64,000 nt of DNA from Aromatoleum bremense (GTDB lineage Bacteria > Pseudomonadota > Gammaproteobacteria > Burkholderiales > Rhodocyclaceae): contig NZ_CP059467.1 in assembly GCF_017894365.1 (NCBI RefSeq), forward strand, positions 3,968,001 through 4,032,000, written 5' to 3'. Positions 38,042 through 49,026 of the stretch are shown piece after piece (position 1 is the stretch's first letter; every line of letters begins with the position of its first letter). The translations under genes were made by a program, and so were the position numbers. The notes beneath the pieces were generated by a model. It was not told the DNA's origin and did not search any database. It saw only the letters and a list, made by a program, of their open reading frames with translations.

Positions 38042-38521
38042 TTACGCGTCGGGTCGTCTCAGATGCTCGAGGAAGGACGCCGCATTGACGATCGGACAAA
38101 TGAAACCCGCCGCCACGGCATGCAGGTCCGCATCGCCCGTCACGAGCCAAGCCGCATCGCCAGCAATCGCCAACTCGAGAAAGGGCAGGTCATGCGCGTC
38201 ACGACAGGCCGGCGTGCGTGGCGGCGGATCGGGGATGGTGACCGTCTCGCAGAACGGCAGGTAATCGGCGAGCAGTTCTTCCTGCTCGGCGGCGCCCAGT
38301 TTGAACTTGGGGTAGGTCAGCACCCGCACGAGCTCGGCCGCGGTGACGCGCGAGACCAGCGGCAGGAAGTCCCCACTCTGCCATGCCCTTCGCAGCGCAC
38401 CGGGAACCCCGCCGCCGAAAACCAGCGCGGACAGCACCACGTTGGTGTCGAGCACTGCGCGGGGCACGGCGGCCGCCGAGTCCCGCCCCTTGACCTGCCC
38501 CTTGACCTGCCCCATCGTCAC
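38042..38521 (-). CDS. PIN-domain toxin of an AbrB-PIN toxin-antitoxin pair
   Basis: 159 residues starting at GTG 38521, which overlaps the antitoxin stop as GTGA; ATG 38515 is an alternative. It is a PIN-fold ribonuclease with acidic residues in place: D in AVLDTNVVLSAL, E in AAELVRVL, D in RDAHDLPFLELA and D in VTGDADL. It would cut RNA when free of antitoxin. The extended N-terminus (QVKGQVKG repeat) is unusual. Confidence 0.9.
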   Translation of the reverse strand: MTMGQVKGQVKGRDSAAAVPRAVLDTNVVLSALVFGGGVPGALRRAWQSGDFLPLVSRVTAAELVRVLTYPKFKLGAAEQEELLADYLPFCETVTIPDPPPRTPACRDAHDLPFLELAIAGDAAWLVTGDADLHAVAAGFICPIVNAASFLEHLRRPDA

Positions 38522-38763
38522 TGCTTGCCGCGCGGCGAATCGACGTGCTCGCGCGCCCAGGCGACGGCATCGGCCACATCCTGCTCCGTAAGGTCGAGCT
38601 CGGCGAGCTTGGCGCGCACCGCGTCGGCACGCTGAATGCGCACAGGCGTGAGGATGATCTGGCCATTGCGGGCTTCCACCTCGAAGTACGGGCCGGCACC
38701 GACCGCCTCGGTCACGCTCTTCGGAAGAGTGAGCTGGTTCTTGGAAGTCATTTTGGCGAGCAT
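38518..38763 (-). CDS. AbrB/MazE-type antitoxin
   Basis: 81 residues. SpoVT/AbrB swapped-hairpin fold at the N-terminus (MTSKNQLTLPKSVTEAVGAG..FEVEARNGQIILTPV), then a helical C-terminus for toxin binding. Upstream of and overlapping the PIN toxin gene. Expected to bind the inverted repeat just before its start and autoregulate. Confidence 0.9.
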   Translation of the reverse strand: MLAKMTSKNQLTLPKSVTEAVGAGPYFEVEARNGQIILTPVRIQRADAVRAKLAELDLTEQDVADAVAWAREHVDSPRGKQ

Positions 38764-38779
38764 CTCGGCAACCCCGTAG

Positions 38780-38821
38780 GTAAGGTTTCCTTACTTTATC
38801 GCCGTATGTGAATCAATGCAA
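38780..38821 (-). promoter_or_regulatory. Promoter and operator of the AbrB-PIN pair
   Basis: Read on the minus strand, TTGCAT (38816-38821) and TAAAGT (38793-38798) are separated by 17 bp and form a plausible -35/-10 pair. The perfect inverted repeat GTAAGG-TTT-CCTTAC (38780-38794) overlaps the edge of the -10 box, where a bound antitoxin complex would block transcription. Position and symmetry support an autoregulatory operator. Confidence 0.5.
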
Positions 38822-38982
38822 TGCGCTTGACGGTGCCGACACGGCCCTGACGTTGCCTCTTCGCGAATCACAAAGTCAGATGCCTTCGAGGATCGCCGGC
38901 GGGTCGCCCGGCAACTGCTCCCCGAAGCATTCCGGACGTCTGCGCAACCGCGCGCGCGGCGCCCGGAACGCCTTCCCCGGCA

Positions 38983-41223
<2,241 letters not shown>

Positions 41224-41520
41224 TTAACCGGATCGGCTCGCGGTTCCCATTGACTTCGTCCAATGACGGCGATGCCCAGGCTCAATCGAGGCAGAGGGCC
41301 GCGCGGGCGGGGGGGGCGGAAGAAGCGCCCGTTCGACCAAGACACCAAGACGGCCACTGCCCCACTTCTTGAACTGCTGCTCCCGCTTCACGAGTCTGAA
41401 CAGCACCGGGAATAGCCGCCGCATCGCGCCGTGCTCGTTGATGCCGGCCACGCAGGAAGTCTCGACATACTGAGCGCTGGTCTTGGCAAGGATCAGGATG
41501 CGTTCAACGCAGGATGCCAT
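41224..41520 (-). pseudogene. Truncated conserved hypothetical gene (N-terminal fragment)
   Basis: The first ~55 residues (ERILILAKTSAQYVETSCVAG.., ..LFPVLFRLVKREQQFKKW) resemble the N-terminus of a conserved hypothetical family I know by its pattern KTYPxxSxKYxExVCTAG..YPVPFR. After FKKW the sequence changes to low-complexity proline/arginine and stops, so the rest is lost or frame-shifted. Downstream of the helicase on the same strand; likely a degraded partner gene. Confidence 0.45.
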
Positions 41521-41577
41521 TCAAGCCCCCTCCTCCACTCAACCCGCCTTCCTGAATGCCCGTTCACCGCTCGCGAA

Positions 41578-43650
41578 CTACATCCGCAAGTCGTCAAGGA
41601 ATTCGGACGCAGGTTCCACACTGGTCACCAGCAAATGGTCGCGCGCCCGGGTGCAGGCGACGTAGAGCAAGTGCCGCTCGGTGTTGTAGACGTCCTCCAG
41701 ATCGGCATCATCGGCAACGGTCTCGATCCGCGCCTGCGACGGGATTACTTCGTCGTCGCAGGCCATCACCACCACGGCACGGAACTCCAACCCTTTGGCC
41801 AGATGCATGGTGCTGATCGACACCTGCCCGCTCGTCGTTTCTACGTGTTCGTCGAGCACCCTCGCAGGTAGCCCTACCCGTTCCACCGCCGCGCAGGCCC
41901 GCGCGAGTTCCGATTCGGAACGCACGAACATGCCCATCTCGTGCGGCATTACCCCTTCAGCGGTCCGCGCAGCTAGCCAGGCGGCAACCGCGCAGCTTTC
42001 GTCATACGCGCTCGCGTAACGTTCACACACAGGCGCAGGACCGTTGAATACCGACACCGTCCCGCGCCGGTTTTCGGTGTTGCCGTCCACATCGGCCAGT
42101 TCGGGCCCCAAGAGGCGATCGGCCTGGCTGCGGATCTGGTGCGAGGTACGGTAGTTGATGTGCAGCGTTCGCGATCGGCCCCGCACGTCCACGCCGAGAG
42201 CCTTCCACGAGAATGGCTGCTGAAAGATCCGCTGGCCCAGGTCCCCGGCGAAGAACAGGCCATTGGGCCGCGCCGCCCCCACCGCCGCGAGAAAGCGCAA
42301 CTGGGCGACGCTCACGTCCTGCGCTTCGTCGACCACCACGAAATCGTAGGGCGGGTGCTTGCGCGCGGCGGTGTGCTCGGCGAGCCGGCTGAAGATGCCC
42401 GCATGGGTCACCAGCCCCTCATCCTGCAGTTGCCCTCGCAGCGCATCGAAAACCGCCCACAGCGCAGTGCGCTGGGCCTCGGGCAAGCGCGTCTTGCGGC
42501 CCAGGCGCTTGATATCGCGATACGCCTCCCAACCGTCTAGTTGCCACGCATCGACGATTTCTTCCCATTCCGACAGCAGGAAGCGCGCGCTGAAGCGGTC
42601 CGCGCCGCCACTCTTTGCCGTCGCGACAAGCCGCTCGCGGATCCAGTCGCGGCTCACGATGTTCGGGCGTCCGAAATGGCGTTCGAACAGCCGCTCGCCA
42701 ACCGCGTTCAGCGCATGCACTTCCAGCCGCTCCGCCAGGCGTGGCTCGTTGCTGATCATTCGCCTCAGCCTGGTGCGCAGGGCGTTCCCGAGCGTGTCGG
42801 AAAAGGTCGTCAGCAGCACCCGCGCCTCCGGGTTGGACCGGGCCAGGAACACCGCCCGATGCAGAGCCACGATGGTCTTGCCCGTTCCCGCCGAACCGGC
42901 GATCCGCGCAGGACCGGCATAGTCGCGCTCCACCCACTGGCGCTGCGCCGGATGCAGAAAGAGCATCCACTTGTCCCACGGGTAGGCGAGCGCCCGCTCC
43001 AGTTCCTCGACGTCGTTCATCACCCGGAAGCGGCGCAGCGCGTCCGGATGGCTGAAGGGGTCCGCGCCTGCCGCCACCGGGGCCGCAGGCTGAGGCGTGC
43101 CGCCGGTGGCCAGTTCCAGCAAGGCCTCCGCCGCCTCGCTCGGCAAGTGATCTACGAGTTCCAGCAGGCTGTCCTCGTCGGCCCGGCGCACGTCGTCCAG
43201 CCACTCGGCTGGCACGCCATACGACAGCAGCGCACTATCGGCGACCCCGCAGAACAAGGCCTGCTTCGTGCTGACCAGCGCTGCCGCCTCGACGTATTTC
43301 GGAACGGTGATTTCCTGCACCGTCTCGCGGATTTCGACCAACTGCGCCGCGCCGGTTGTCGGATGCGCCTCCAGCTTGCGCCGCTCGGCCCAACTGTAGG
43401 CCTTATCGTGGTGATCGACATAGCACAGCAGCAGGCTGCTCGCGGTCTTGTGCACGATGATCCGCAGATCGCTGCTCACCCGCAGCGACCAGAAGTGCTT
43501 GTCGCGCGCCTGGTCGAGCTTGTGGAAGCTCATGCCCGGGCTTGCCGGATTTAGCTGCAGGTCGAAGGCCGTCGTCTTGACCGTCTTCTGCTCCTCGCCG
43601 GTGAGCCGGGCGAGGCTGTCGGTGAAGGTGTCGGCGATGCGAAATTCCAT
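41578..43650 (-). CDS. UvrD/Rep-type superfamily 1 helicase with RelE/ParE-like N-terminal domain
   Basis: 690 residues. Residues ~1-95 look like a RelE/ParE toxin fold (MEFRIADTFTDSLARL, SFHKLDQARDKHFWSLRVSSDLRIIVH). Then a linker and an SF1 helicase: Walker A GSAGTGKT (~252), VVDEAQD (~438), INYRTS, STMHLAKGLEF and YVACTRARDHLLV. The helicase core is complete. A palindrome lies upstream. The fusion may couple a toxin-like sensor or RNase module to DNA unwinding; the linked role is inference. Defence or repair function is suggested by the island setting. Confidence 0.9.
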   Translation of the reverse strand: MEFRIADTFTDSLARLTGEEQKTVKTTAFDLQLNPASPGMSFHKLDQARDKHFWSLRVSSDLRIIVHKTASSLLLCYVDHHDKAYSWAERRKLEAHPTTGAAQLVEIRETVQEITVPKYVEAAALVSTKQALFCGVADSALLSYGVPAEWLDDVRRADEDSLLELVDHLPSEAAEALLELATGGTPQPAAPVAAGADPFSHPDALRRFRVMNDVEELERALAYPWDKWMLFLHPAQRQWVERDYAGPARIAGSAGTGKTIVALHRAVFLARSNPEARVLLTTFSDTLGNALRTRLRRMISNEPRLAERLEVHALNAVGERLFERHFGRPNIVSRDWIRERLVATAKSGGADRFSARFLLSEWEEIVDAWQLDGWEAYRDIKRLGRKTRLPEAQRTALWAVFDALRGQLQDEGLVTHAGIFSRLAEHTAARKHPPYDFVVVDEAQDVSVAQLRFLAAVGAARPNGLFFAGDLGQRIFQQPFSWKALGVDVRGRSRTLHINYRTSHQIRSQADRLLGPELADVDGNTENRRGTVSVFNGPAPVCERYASAYDESCAVAAWLAARTAEGVMPHEMGMFVRSESELARACAAVERVGLPARVLDEHVETTSGQVSISTMHLAKGLEFRAVVVMACDDEVIPSQARIETVADDADLEDVYNTERHLLYVACTRARDHLLVTSVEPASEFLDDLRM

Positions 43651-43724
43651 GTCCTGCGGTTCCTGTGCTGGCCGAACTCGAAGATGACCCCGATGGCTAT
43701 TACCCTCTCTATTACCCGTTATTG

Positions 43725-43738
43725 GGGGTAATTACCCC
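43725..43738. promoter_or_regulatory. 14-bp perfect palindrome upstream of the helicase gene
   Basis: GGGGTAATTACCCC is fully self-complementary and is preceded by two direct TATTACCC copies (43700-43717). It lies 75 bp upstream of the helicase start. It is a good candidate operator or regulator half-site array. The helicase N-terminal toxin-like domain makes autoregulation conceivable, but it is untested. Confidence 0.5.
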
Positions 43739-44005
43739 TTCTTCATCCATGCAGCCCCCGGCCCCCGTCCCCGACACTCGACCACGCCGGCCGCCAGCTG
43801 CTCGCGCAGAACACGCCGCACCATGTCGCGGCTCACGCCCGGGCAGGTGTGTTCGAGTTCGCTAATCGTGAATCCGCCGCCGCGCGATCGCGGCCACCAC
43901 CTGATCCCGCTTGGCACCGCGCGGCGCTTTCACCTCGCCGACGCGTTCCGAAAACTCGCGATACGCGGTCTTCATAATCGACAGCACGTAGTTGATATAT
44001 GGCCA
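43732..44005 (-). pseudogene. Fic-family protein, C-terminal remnant with frameshift
   Basis: Minus-strand frame from ~44005 (WPYINYVLSIMKTAYREFSERVG..KAPRGAKRDQVVAAIAR) then, after a one-base frameshift in a CGG run near 43880, GFTISELEHTCPGVSRDMVRRVLREQ. Both parts match the helix and winged-helix tail of Fic proteins. The catalytic HPFxDGNGR domain is absent; the 5' end stops where the next cassette ends. The intact Fic gene at 52.5 kb is a different copy. Confidence 0.65.
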
Positions 44006-44006
44006 G

Positions 44007-44978
44007 CTATTGCTTAGTGATCTTCGGGCCGACGTACACAACATAGACGGGCTCGTCCGCCCGAATCGGCCAGGAGAAGTGGACACGCAATTGCGGCGTC
44101 TGGACTTTGCCATGCCACGAACAGAACAAACTCATTGTATTGTCTGCAGGGTGTTGAAACGTCATCTCAGATCTGAACTTACTCTTCTCCTCGTCAGACG
44201 AATCGGAGAAAAGTGCACCGCGCCCCCCCTCCTCTTTCTTTCCGGTGAAGAAATCGTGATAGATCTCGTGCCCCTCTGGAGTGCGCTGTCCCGCCACATC
44301 GAAGCAGGACTTGAATCGATTCAACGTTTCGAGAACGAATAGCAGGCGTTGTGCGGCGCCTGAAACGAAGGGAAGTCCGTTTAACGGAGCAAAGGCATCC
44401 GCAGCGAACGTGAGCCGGGTGCACCGGGCAATAGCCAACGCGTCCAACTGGCTCCATGAGATCAGTGGCGCAGGTTCGGCCTGAAGAGCTGCCTCGATGG
44501 CGGCGGGCGTCCAGTGGTTCACAACCCCCGTGCTCTTCTTGTCACCGGTGTTCGATACCCAATCGACGGGCACGGGCGAAAACTCCCAGCTAGATGGCGT
44601 CAAACTCACGAGACTCTGTTTAATACCGTTCAAACAACACCAAGCTGCCTCGCCGACTGCACTGTCCGTTACGATGCTGCCATTGCACTCAATCCAGTCG
44701 TCCGGTCCATGCTTACGCGAGTCCTCCCAGAACGGCCCGTGTTGCGTAAGCCAGAGCATAAATGCACGCCGCTTTTCGAATGCCAGAGCCTGAATAGCTT
44801 GGGGCATCGTCATTGTGGCTGTCACGCGAGCGTGCGCAAGGCTCCTGTGACAATGCAGCGTTCGACCGAAGCGGAGTGAAATCTGTCGGATAACCATCAA
44901 TCGCTCGATTGCCTCTGCGAATGAACCGAGGTCTGCGAACTGCCCATGGACGGATAAGTCGTTGACCAGGAGTCCCAC
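44007..44978 (-). CDS. Third gene of DUF262-DUF3696 cassette, unknown function
   Basis: 323 residues from GTG 44978, chosen because GGGGGAG lies just before it; TTG 44999 is an alternative that overlaps the ATPase gene by 20 bp. N-terminus MGLLVNDLSVHGQFADLGSF, then helical region, and a C-terminal beta-rich end with CSWHGK and VHFSWPIRADEPVYVVYVGPKI. No named domain recognised. A similar C-terminus recalls unnamed families next to ATPases. Two bp after the ATPase stop, so translation is coupled. It probably acts with the ATPase and DUF262 proteins, perhaps as effector. Confidence 0.75.
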   Translation of the reverse strand: MGLLVNDLSVHGQFADLGSFAEAIERLMVIRQISLRFGRTLHCHRSLAHARVTATMTMPQAIQALAFEKRRAFMLWLTQHGPFWEDSRKHGPDDWIECNGSIVTDSAVGEAAWCCLNGIKQSLVSLTPSSWEFSPVPVDWVSNTGDKKSTGVVNHWTPAAIEAALQAEPAPLISWSQLDALAIARCTRLTFAADAFAPLNGLPFVSGAAQRLLFVLETLNRFKSCFDVAGQRTPEGHEIYHDFFTGKKEEGGRGALFSDSSDEEKSKFRSEMTFQHPADNTMSLFCSWHGKVQTPQLRVHFSWPIRADEPVYVVYVGPKITKQ

Positions 44979-44979
44979 G

Positions 44980-46119
44980 TCATCTCCCCCAGCCAGCAAA
45001 GTGGTTCATGTCCTTGTCGAACTGGTCGAAAAATCCATCTGGCCAGACATCAATATTGCCGGTTTTGTCCAACTGAGGACTCACGATCTGGGCTCCTTCG
45101 GAGGTACGCGAACGAAAGAAGTGAATTGCGACCTGCTCCGGCTTCAACCGCTGTGCCTTAACGGATCTCCGTACGCCATTGAGGATGTGGTCACTATGCG
45201 TTTCGACGATGACTTGGACACCTGCGCAAGAGACATCTGCCAAGAATTGGCCCATTAAAGCCTGTCCAGCAGGATGGAGATGCACCTCTGGGTTCTCGAT
45301 CAAGAGTATGTCTCCCACCTTTGCAGAGAGAGCCGCTACGACAATTGGGAAAACCTGGGTAAGTCCGAACCCGACATGAATAGGGCGATGGAAATCCGTG
45401 TCATCTGATGTGCGCAGACCGAGGGTTACTGCGTTGGCCTGCGGCACCTGCTGCACAACTAGGGCACAACCTGGGAAAAACGTACCCATACGTGCCTCGA
45501 CTTGCCGCAACAACGTTGCCGCGACATCGTCGATTGCGAGCTGTTGGAGCACGTGCTCGTCACGCCTCCAATGCAAAACGCTTACGGCATGCTCCCCCGC
45601 AGGCCCAACTACGGTAGCAACCTGCCGATCCTCAAGTGCATATACCTCTCGCGGCCCCACTCTTTCCGCCGTTATGTATGTGAGATCTCGCAACCGATTA
45701 GCCAACTCAAGCGTTCCGTTGCCTTCTTCGTATGGAAGCAAGTAGCGCAACTTGCCTGGTCGGTCATGTACCGAGTCACCGACAACGATTCGATCAACCG
45801 CTAGGGACATCTCGGGTCGCTCACCGGAGAACGTCCAACGACAGTTCAAGCTGTCGTCCACTACTCCGATCTCGAAACTGTGTCGTCCGTGCACCTTATC
45901 GACCACATCGGACACCGTTCCCAAAGAGATCGCACCGCCGTTCAACATAAGGCGTCTCGACCATTCGTGTTCGCGCATTGTCTGGTGCAACAATACGAGC
46001 GCCTGAAGGACCGATGACTTACCGGACGCGTTGGAGCCGGAAAGTAGCGTCAAATCGGCAAGCGGGAGCTTCAGTAGCTCAAAGCACTTGAAGTGCTGGA
46101 GATCAAGTCGATTAAGCAT
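44980..46119 (-). CDS. ABC-type ATPase with DUF3696 (AAA/OLD-like)
   Basis: 379 residues. Walker A GSNASGKSS (~28-36), Walker B-like LLIENPEVHLHP (~285), H-loop VIVETHSDHIL and the C-terminal DUF3696 motif GNIDVWPDGFFDQFDKDM. This architecture resembles OLD/RecF-type ATPases and is common in defence loci. It overlaps the DUF262 stop by 8 bp and precedes the unknown gene by 2 bp, a tight operon. A nuclease (TOPRIM) domain is absent, so an effector should be a partner protein. Confidence 0.92.
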   Translation of the reverse strand: MLNRLDLQHFKCFELLKLPLADLTLLSGSNASGKSSVLQALVLLHQTMREHEWSRRLMLNGGAISLGTVSDVVDKVHGRHSFEIGVVDDSLNCRWTFSGERPEMSLAVDRIVVGDSVHDRPGKLRYLLPYEEGNGTLELANRLRDLTYITAERVGPREVYALEDRQVATVVGPAGEHAVSVLHWRRDEHVLQQLAIDDVAATLLRQVEARMGTFFPGCALVVQQVPQANAVTLGLRTSDDTDFHRPIHVGFGLTQVFPIVVAALSAKVGDILLIENPEVHLHPAGQALMGQFLADVSCAGVQVIVETHSDHILNGVRRSVKAQRLKPEQVAIHFFRSRTSEGAQIVSPQLDKTGNIDVWPDGFFDQFDKDMNHFAGWGR

Positions 46120-46688
46120 CGAACACCTTCCGAAATACTGCGCCCGTTACGTTGAACCGATGTTTCACTTTCTTAACGTCGTTAGGCCCGTATGTGACCG
46201 ATCGAACGAACTCGTCGTCTTTCATCAATGGATAAAACTCGTTCCTGAGCTCGTCTGCGCGAGCCTCAACTACGTGTTCAGGGTAACGCGCAAGCCCAGT
46301 CGTCATTACGTCCCAAAGCGATGCATTTAGCACACTACGACTTTCCTGACCGGGGAGATGCTTCCTGAAGGCATGCCGGTCAAACACTTTGTAGTTGTTG
46401 ATAAGGCCGCTTCGAAAATGAGCGGATAATTTATCGATTTCTCCTGGTGTAAGGCCATTCATCTTCTTCAATGCGCGCGCGAGAAACTCATCCATATCCC
46501 CTCTGTACTCGTCCAGCGGCTGAAGCTGGAAAGCGCAGAAACGATTGACGAACTCGCGATCTCTCATGGTCGCGGCGCTCAAGCTATTCCCTGTCGACTT
46601 AAGGAAAATCTCTGTGGACGACTCCTCCTTAAGGAAACGGGTTGCCGGGCCTGTATAGAGGGAGTTTCTCATCTGTTGCCGGGTAAGC
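46112..46688 (-). pseudogene. DUF262 gene, 3' part (interrupted by IS66)
   Basis: Encodes the last ~192 residues of a DUF262 protein (RQQMRNSLYTGPATRFLKEE.. to ..VFRKVFDA). It has no start codon of its own near the junction. Removing the IS66 element and one 8-bp repeat joins PLT of the 5' part to RQQMRNSL of this part in frame. A helical C-terminus with no visible HNH/DUF1524 nuclease. Confidence 0.85.
46681..46688. repeat. IS66 8-bp target-site duplication, left copy
   Basis: GGGTAAGC, identical to 49112-49119. Eight-bp duplications are the rule for IS66. Confidence 0.92.
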
Positions 46689-46716
46689 GTAAGCGGTAAC
46701 TGACGAGCGTCCTTGC

Positions 46717-48333
46717 CTACTTCGAGATTTCGAAGAGATCGGATCGCAGCGGGTGGGCCGCGAAGTGCTGCTTCCACAGACGGGGGGTGAGTTGCGCGAC
46801 GTCGGCAGCGGGGTGTTGGCCGACACGCTGCAGCACATCGACCAGATAGTCGTACGGATCGATGTCGTGCAGCCGGCAGGTGGCGATCAGGCTCTGCGCG
46901 ATACCGACGTATTTGGCACCGACCTCGGTCCAGCAAAAGAGCCAGTTGCGACGACCCATCGGCACCACGCGCAACGCCCGCTCGAGATGGTTTGTGTCGA
47001 TCGCCACTTCAGGATCGCGCAGGTACACCTCGAGGGCGGCCCGGCGCTCCCGCACATAAGCCATGGCGGTGGTGAGCGGCGAGCTGGGCAGCAAGCCGTG
47101 GGTGTCGAACTGGGCATCGACCCAGGCGAAGAACTCGTGGACCACGGGCTGTGCATGCTCGATCCGGTACGCCCGGCACGCCTCGCCGACGAGCGTGGCC
47201 TCGCGGATGCGTTTTTCGACCGCATAGAGCTTGCCGATCATCTCCAGCGCCCGGCCCGCGCGCTCGGGCTCGACCGACTGGGCGTCGAAGAACTTCCTCC
47301 TCGAGTGCGCCCAGCATTGCGCGTGCGTGAGCCCGCACTTCTCGGCATAGCGTTCGTAGGCGCCATAGCCATCGGTGAGCAGCACCGCCCCCTCGGGCGG
47401 CGGGTCGGTGCCCAGGATCTGCTCGATGTGCTGCGCCTTGCGGCTCTCGCGATAGACGAAACAGATCTCGTCACGTTCGCCATAGACCGGCCAGAAGTAG
47501 CCGCCCTTCATCTTGCCGGGGCCCGCACGGCCGGCCTTGATCGGGGTCTCGTCCATCGCCTTGATGCGGCTCGCGCGGATCGAGTCGAGTTGGGCCGTAA
47601 AGATCGGTTCGAGCAGCGCGAGCGCCCCGTGGGTGAGCTGCGTGAGCCACGGGCGCGACACCCTGATGCCATTGTCGCCGAGCCGCTGGTGCTGGCGGTA
47701 GAGCGGCTGGTGGTAGCAGAACTTGTCCGTGATGAGCCCGGCGACGAAGCTCACATCGGCGCGGCTGCCGCGAATCACCCCCCCGGGTGCCGCCGGGCAG
47801 GAAATCGCCTGGGTGTCGAGGCGCTTGATCACCGGGCGCACGTACTTGAGGATCACGTAGCTGCCCGGGCGCTGCGCCAGGCGGTGACTGACCTTTTCGC
47901 CGATCACCTCGAACTGGTCGGGGGCGAGCCCCTCGGCCTCGGGGTTGGGCACCTCGATGGTCTCGACCGGCACGCGGGCCTCGTCGAAGAACAGCGCCGA
48001 TGCGTCGCCCTTGGCGCAGTCGCTGGTGCGGGCCCGGCGGGTGTGGGCGGCAATGTCCTGACCGGGGGGCGGCGGCGAGGATTCGGGCACCGGCAACTCG
48101 CCCAGGCTCATCTGATGCGGGTTGGCGTCCACGAGGCGCTTCTCGCTCTTCGCCCCGAAGAGCTGGCGCCGGAACCAGTCGAGCTGGTGGCGCATCGCCT
48201 CGCATTCGCCTTTGATGACCTCGAACTGGCGCTGCTGCGCCAGATGCGCGCCCGCCAGTTCGACGACCTGATCGGCCGTCCACCGGGCGGCTTCTTCACG
48301 GGTCGGCAGCTGCGTCAAAGGCGTCGGAGGCAT
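46717..48333 (-). CDS. tnpC: IS66 transposase TnpC
   Basis: 538 residues, standard length. It contains the IS66 N-terminal region (LDWFRRQLFGAKSEKR), the zinc-finger-like and central transposase core (KAMDETPIKAGRAGPGKMKGGYFW with a catalytic Asp, LTDGYGAYERYAEK) and the C-terminal DDE segment with the late Glu (IDTNHLERALRVV). It appears intact. Confidence 0.95.
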   Translation of the reverse strand: MPPTPLTQLPTREEAARWTADQVVELAGAHLAQQRQFEVIKGECEAMRHQLDWFRRQLFGAKSEKRLVDANPHQMSLGELPVPESSPPPPGQDIAAHTRRARTSDCAKGDASALFFDEARVPVETIEVPNPEAEGLAPDQFEVIGEKVSHRLAQRPGSYVILKYVRPVIKRLDTQAISCPAAPGGVIRGSRADVSFVAGLITDKFCYHQPLYRQHQRLGDNGIRVSRPWLTQLTHGALALLEPIFTAQLDSIRASRIKAMDETPIKAGRAGPGKMKGGYFWPVYGERDEICFVYRESRKAQHIEQILGTDPPPEGAVLLTDGYGAYERYAEKCGLTHAQCWAHSRRKFFDAQSVEPERAGRALEMIGKLYAVEKRIREATLVGEACRAYRIEHAQPVVHEFFAWVDAQFDTHGLLPSSPLTTAMAYVRERRAALEVYLRDPEVAIDTNHLERALRVVPMGRRNWLFCWTEVGAKYVGIAQSLIATCRLHDIDPYDYLVDVLQRVGQHPAADVAQLTPRLWKQHFAAHPLRSDLFEISK

Positions 48334-48361
48334 GGCGTCATTTTACCAAAAAAGCCAGCAT

Positions 48362-48721
48362 TCATGCGGGTTTGCGGTGACTTGCGGGCAGCGCGAAGCG
48401 CTTTTTGAAGCGTGCCGGCTCGATGCCTTCGAGCAACAGCTTCAGCCCCGTCCAGTCCATCTCGCGGCTCGTCGCCCGCGACCAGTCCGACACGAAGCGA
48501 CCCGACTCGAGCCGCTTGGCCCAGATGCAAAACCCGCTGCGGTCCCAGTACAACACCTTCATCTGGGTCGCGCGCCGGTTGATGAACACGAACAGATGCC
48601 CCGACAACGGATCCTGTCCCACGCCGTGGCGCGCCAGCGCATACAAGCCGTCGAAGGATTTGCGCATGTCGACCGGGCGCCCGTACAGATGCACCCGCAC
48701 CGCGCCTTCGGGAAAGAACAT
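48362..48721 (-). CDS. tnpB: IS66 accessory protein TnpB
   Basis: 119 residues with the Orf2-type motif VRVHLYGRPVDMRKSFDGL and FVFINRRATQMKVLYWDRSGFC. Start overlaps the tnpA stop by one base (TGATG). Required for transposition in characterised IS66 members. Confidence 0.95.
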   Translation of the reverse strand: MFFPEGAVRVHLYGRPVDMRKSFDGLYALARHGVGQDPLSGHLFVFINRRATQMKVLYWDRSGFCIWAKRLESGRFVSDWSRATSREMDWTGLKLLLEGIEPARFKKRFALPASHRKPA

Positions 48722-49026
48722 CAGCCGCGCACCAGGTGCAGCACCACGCCGTCACCCAGGTCAAGCTTCAACTCCCAGCGCGAAGCGCCGCCCGAACCCA
48801 GCACTCCCAGATCGACGAACGCCTCTTGCCGAGCCGGCCCCACCGCGACGGCCTTGCCGCACACCGGCCCGACGATCGCACGCCAGCGCTGAAAGCTCGA
48901 GACGCTGATCGACTCGCGCGCGCAGAATGCCGCCACGCTCAGCCCGCTCGAACCGTGGCGGGCGAACACCTCCTGCCACTCCTCTCGGCTGCGCCGGCGC
49001 CATTTGCGCTTGAGCACCCCTGCCAT
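48721..49026 (-). CDS. tnpA: IS66 accessory protein TnpA
   Basis: 101 residues from ATG 49026, preceded by GGAGG nine bases upstream; an upstream ATG at 49059 would extend it. Typical Orf1 helix-turn-helix content (RREEWQEVFARHGSSGLSVAAFCARESIS). First gene of the IS66 operon. Confidence 0.9.
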   Translation of the reverse strand: MAGVLKRKWRRRSREEWQEVFARHGSSGLSVAAFCARESISVSSFQRWRAIVGPVCGKAVAVGPARQEAFVDLGVLGSGGASRWELKLDLGDGVVLHLVRG

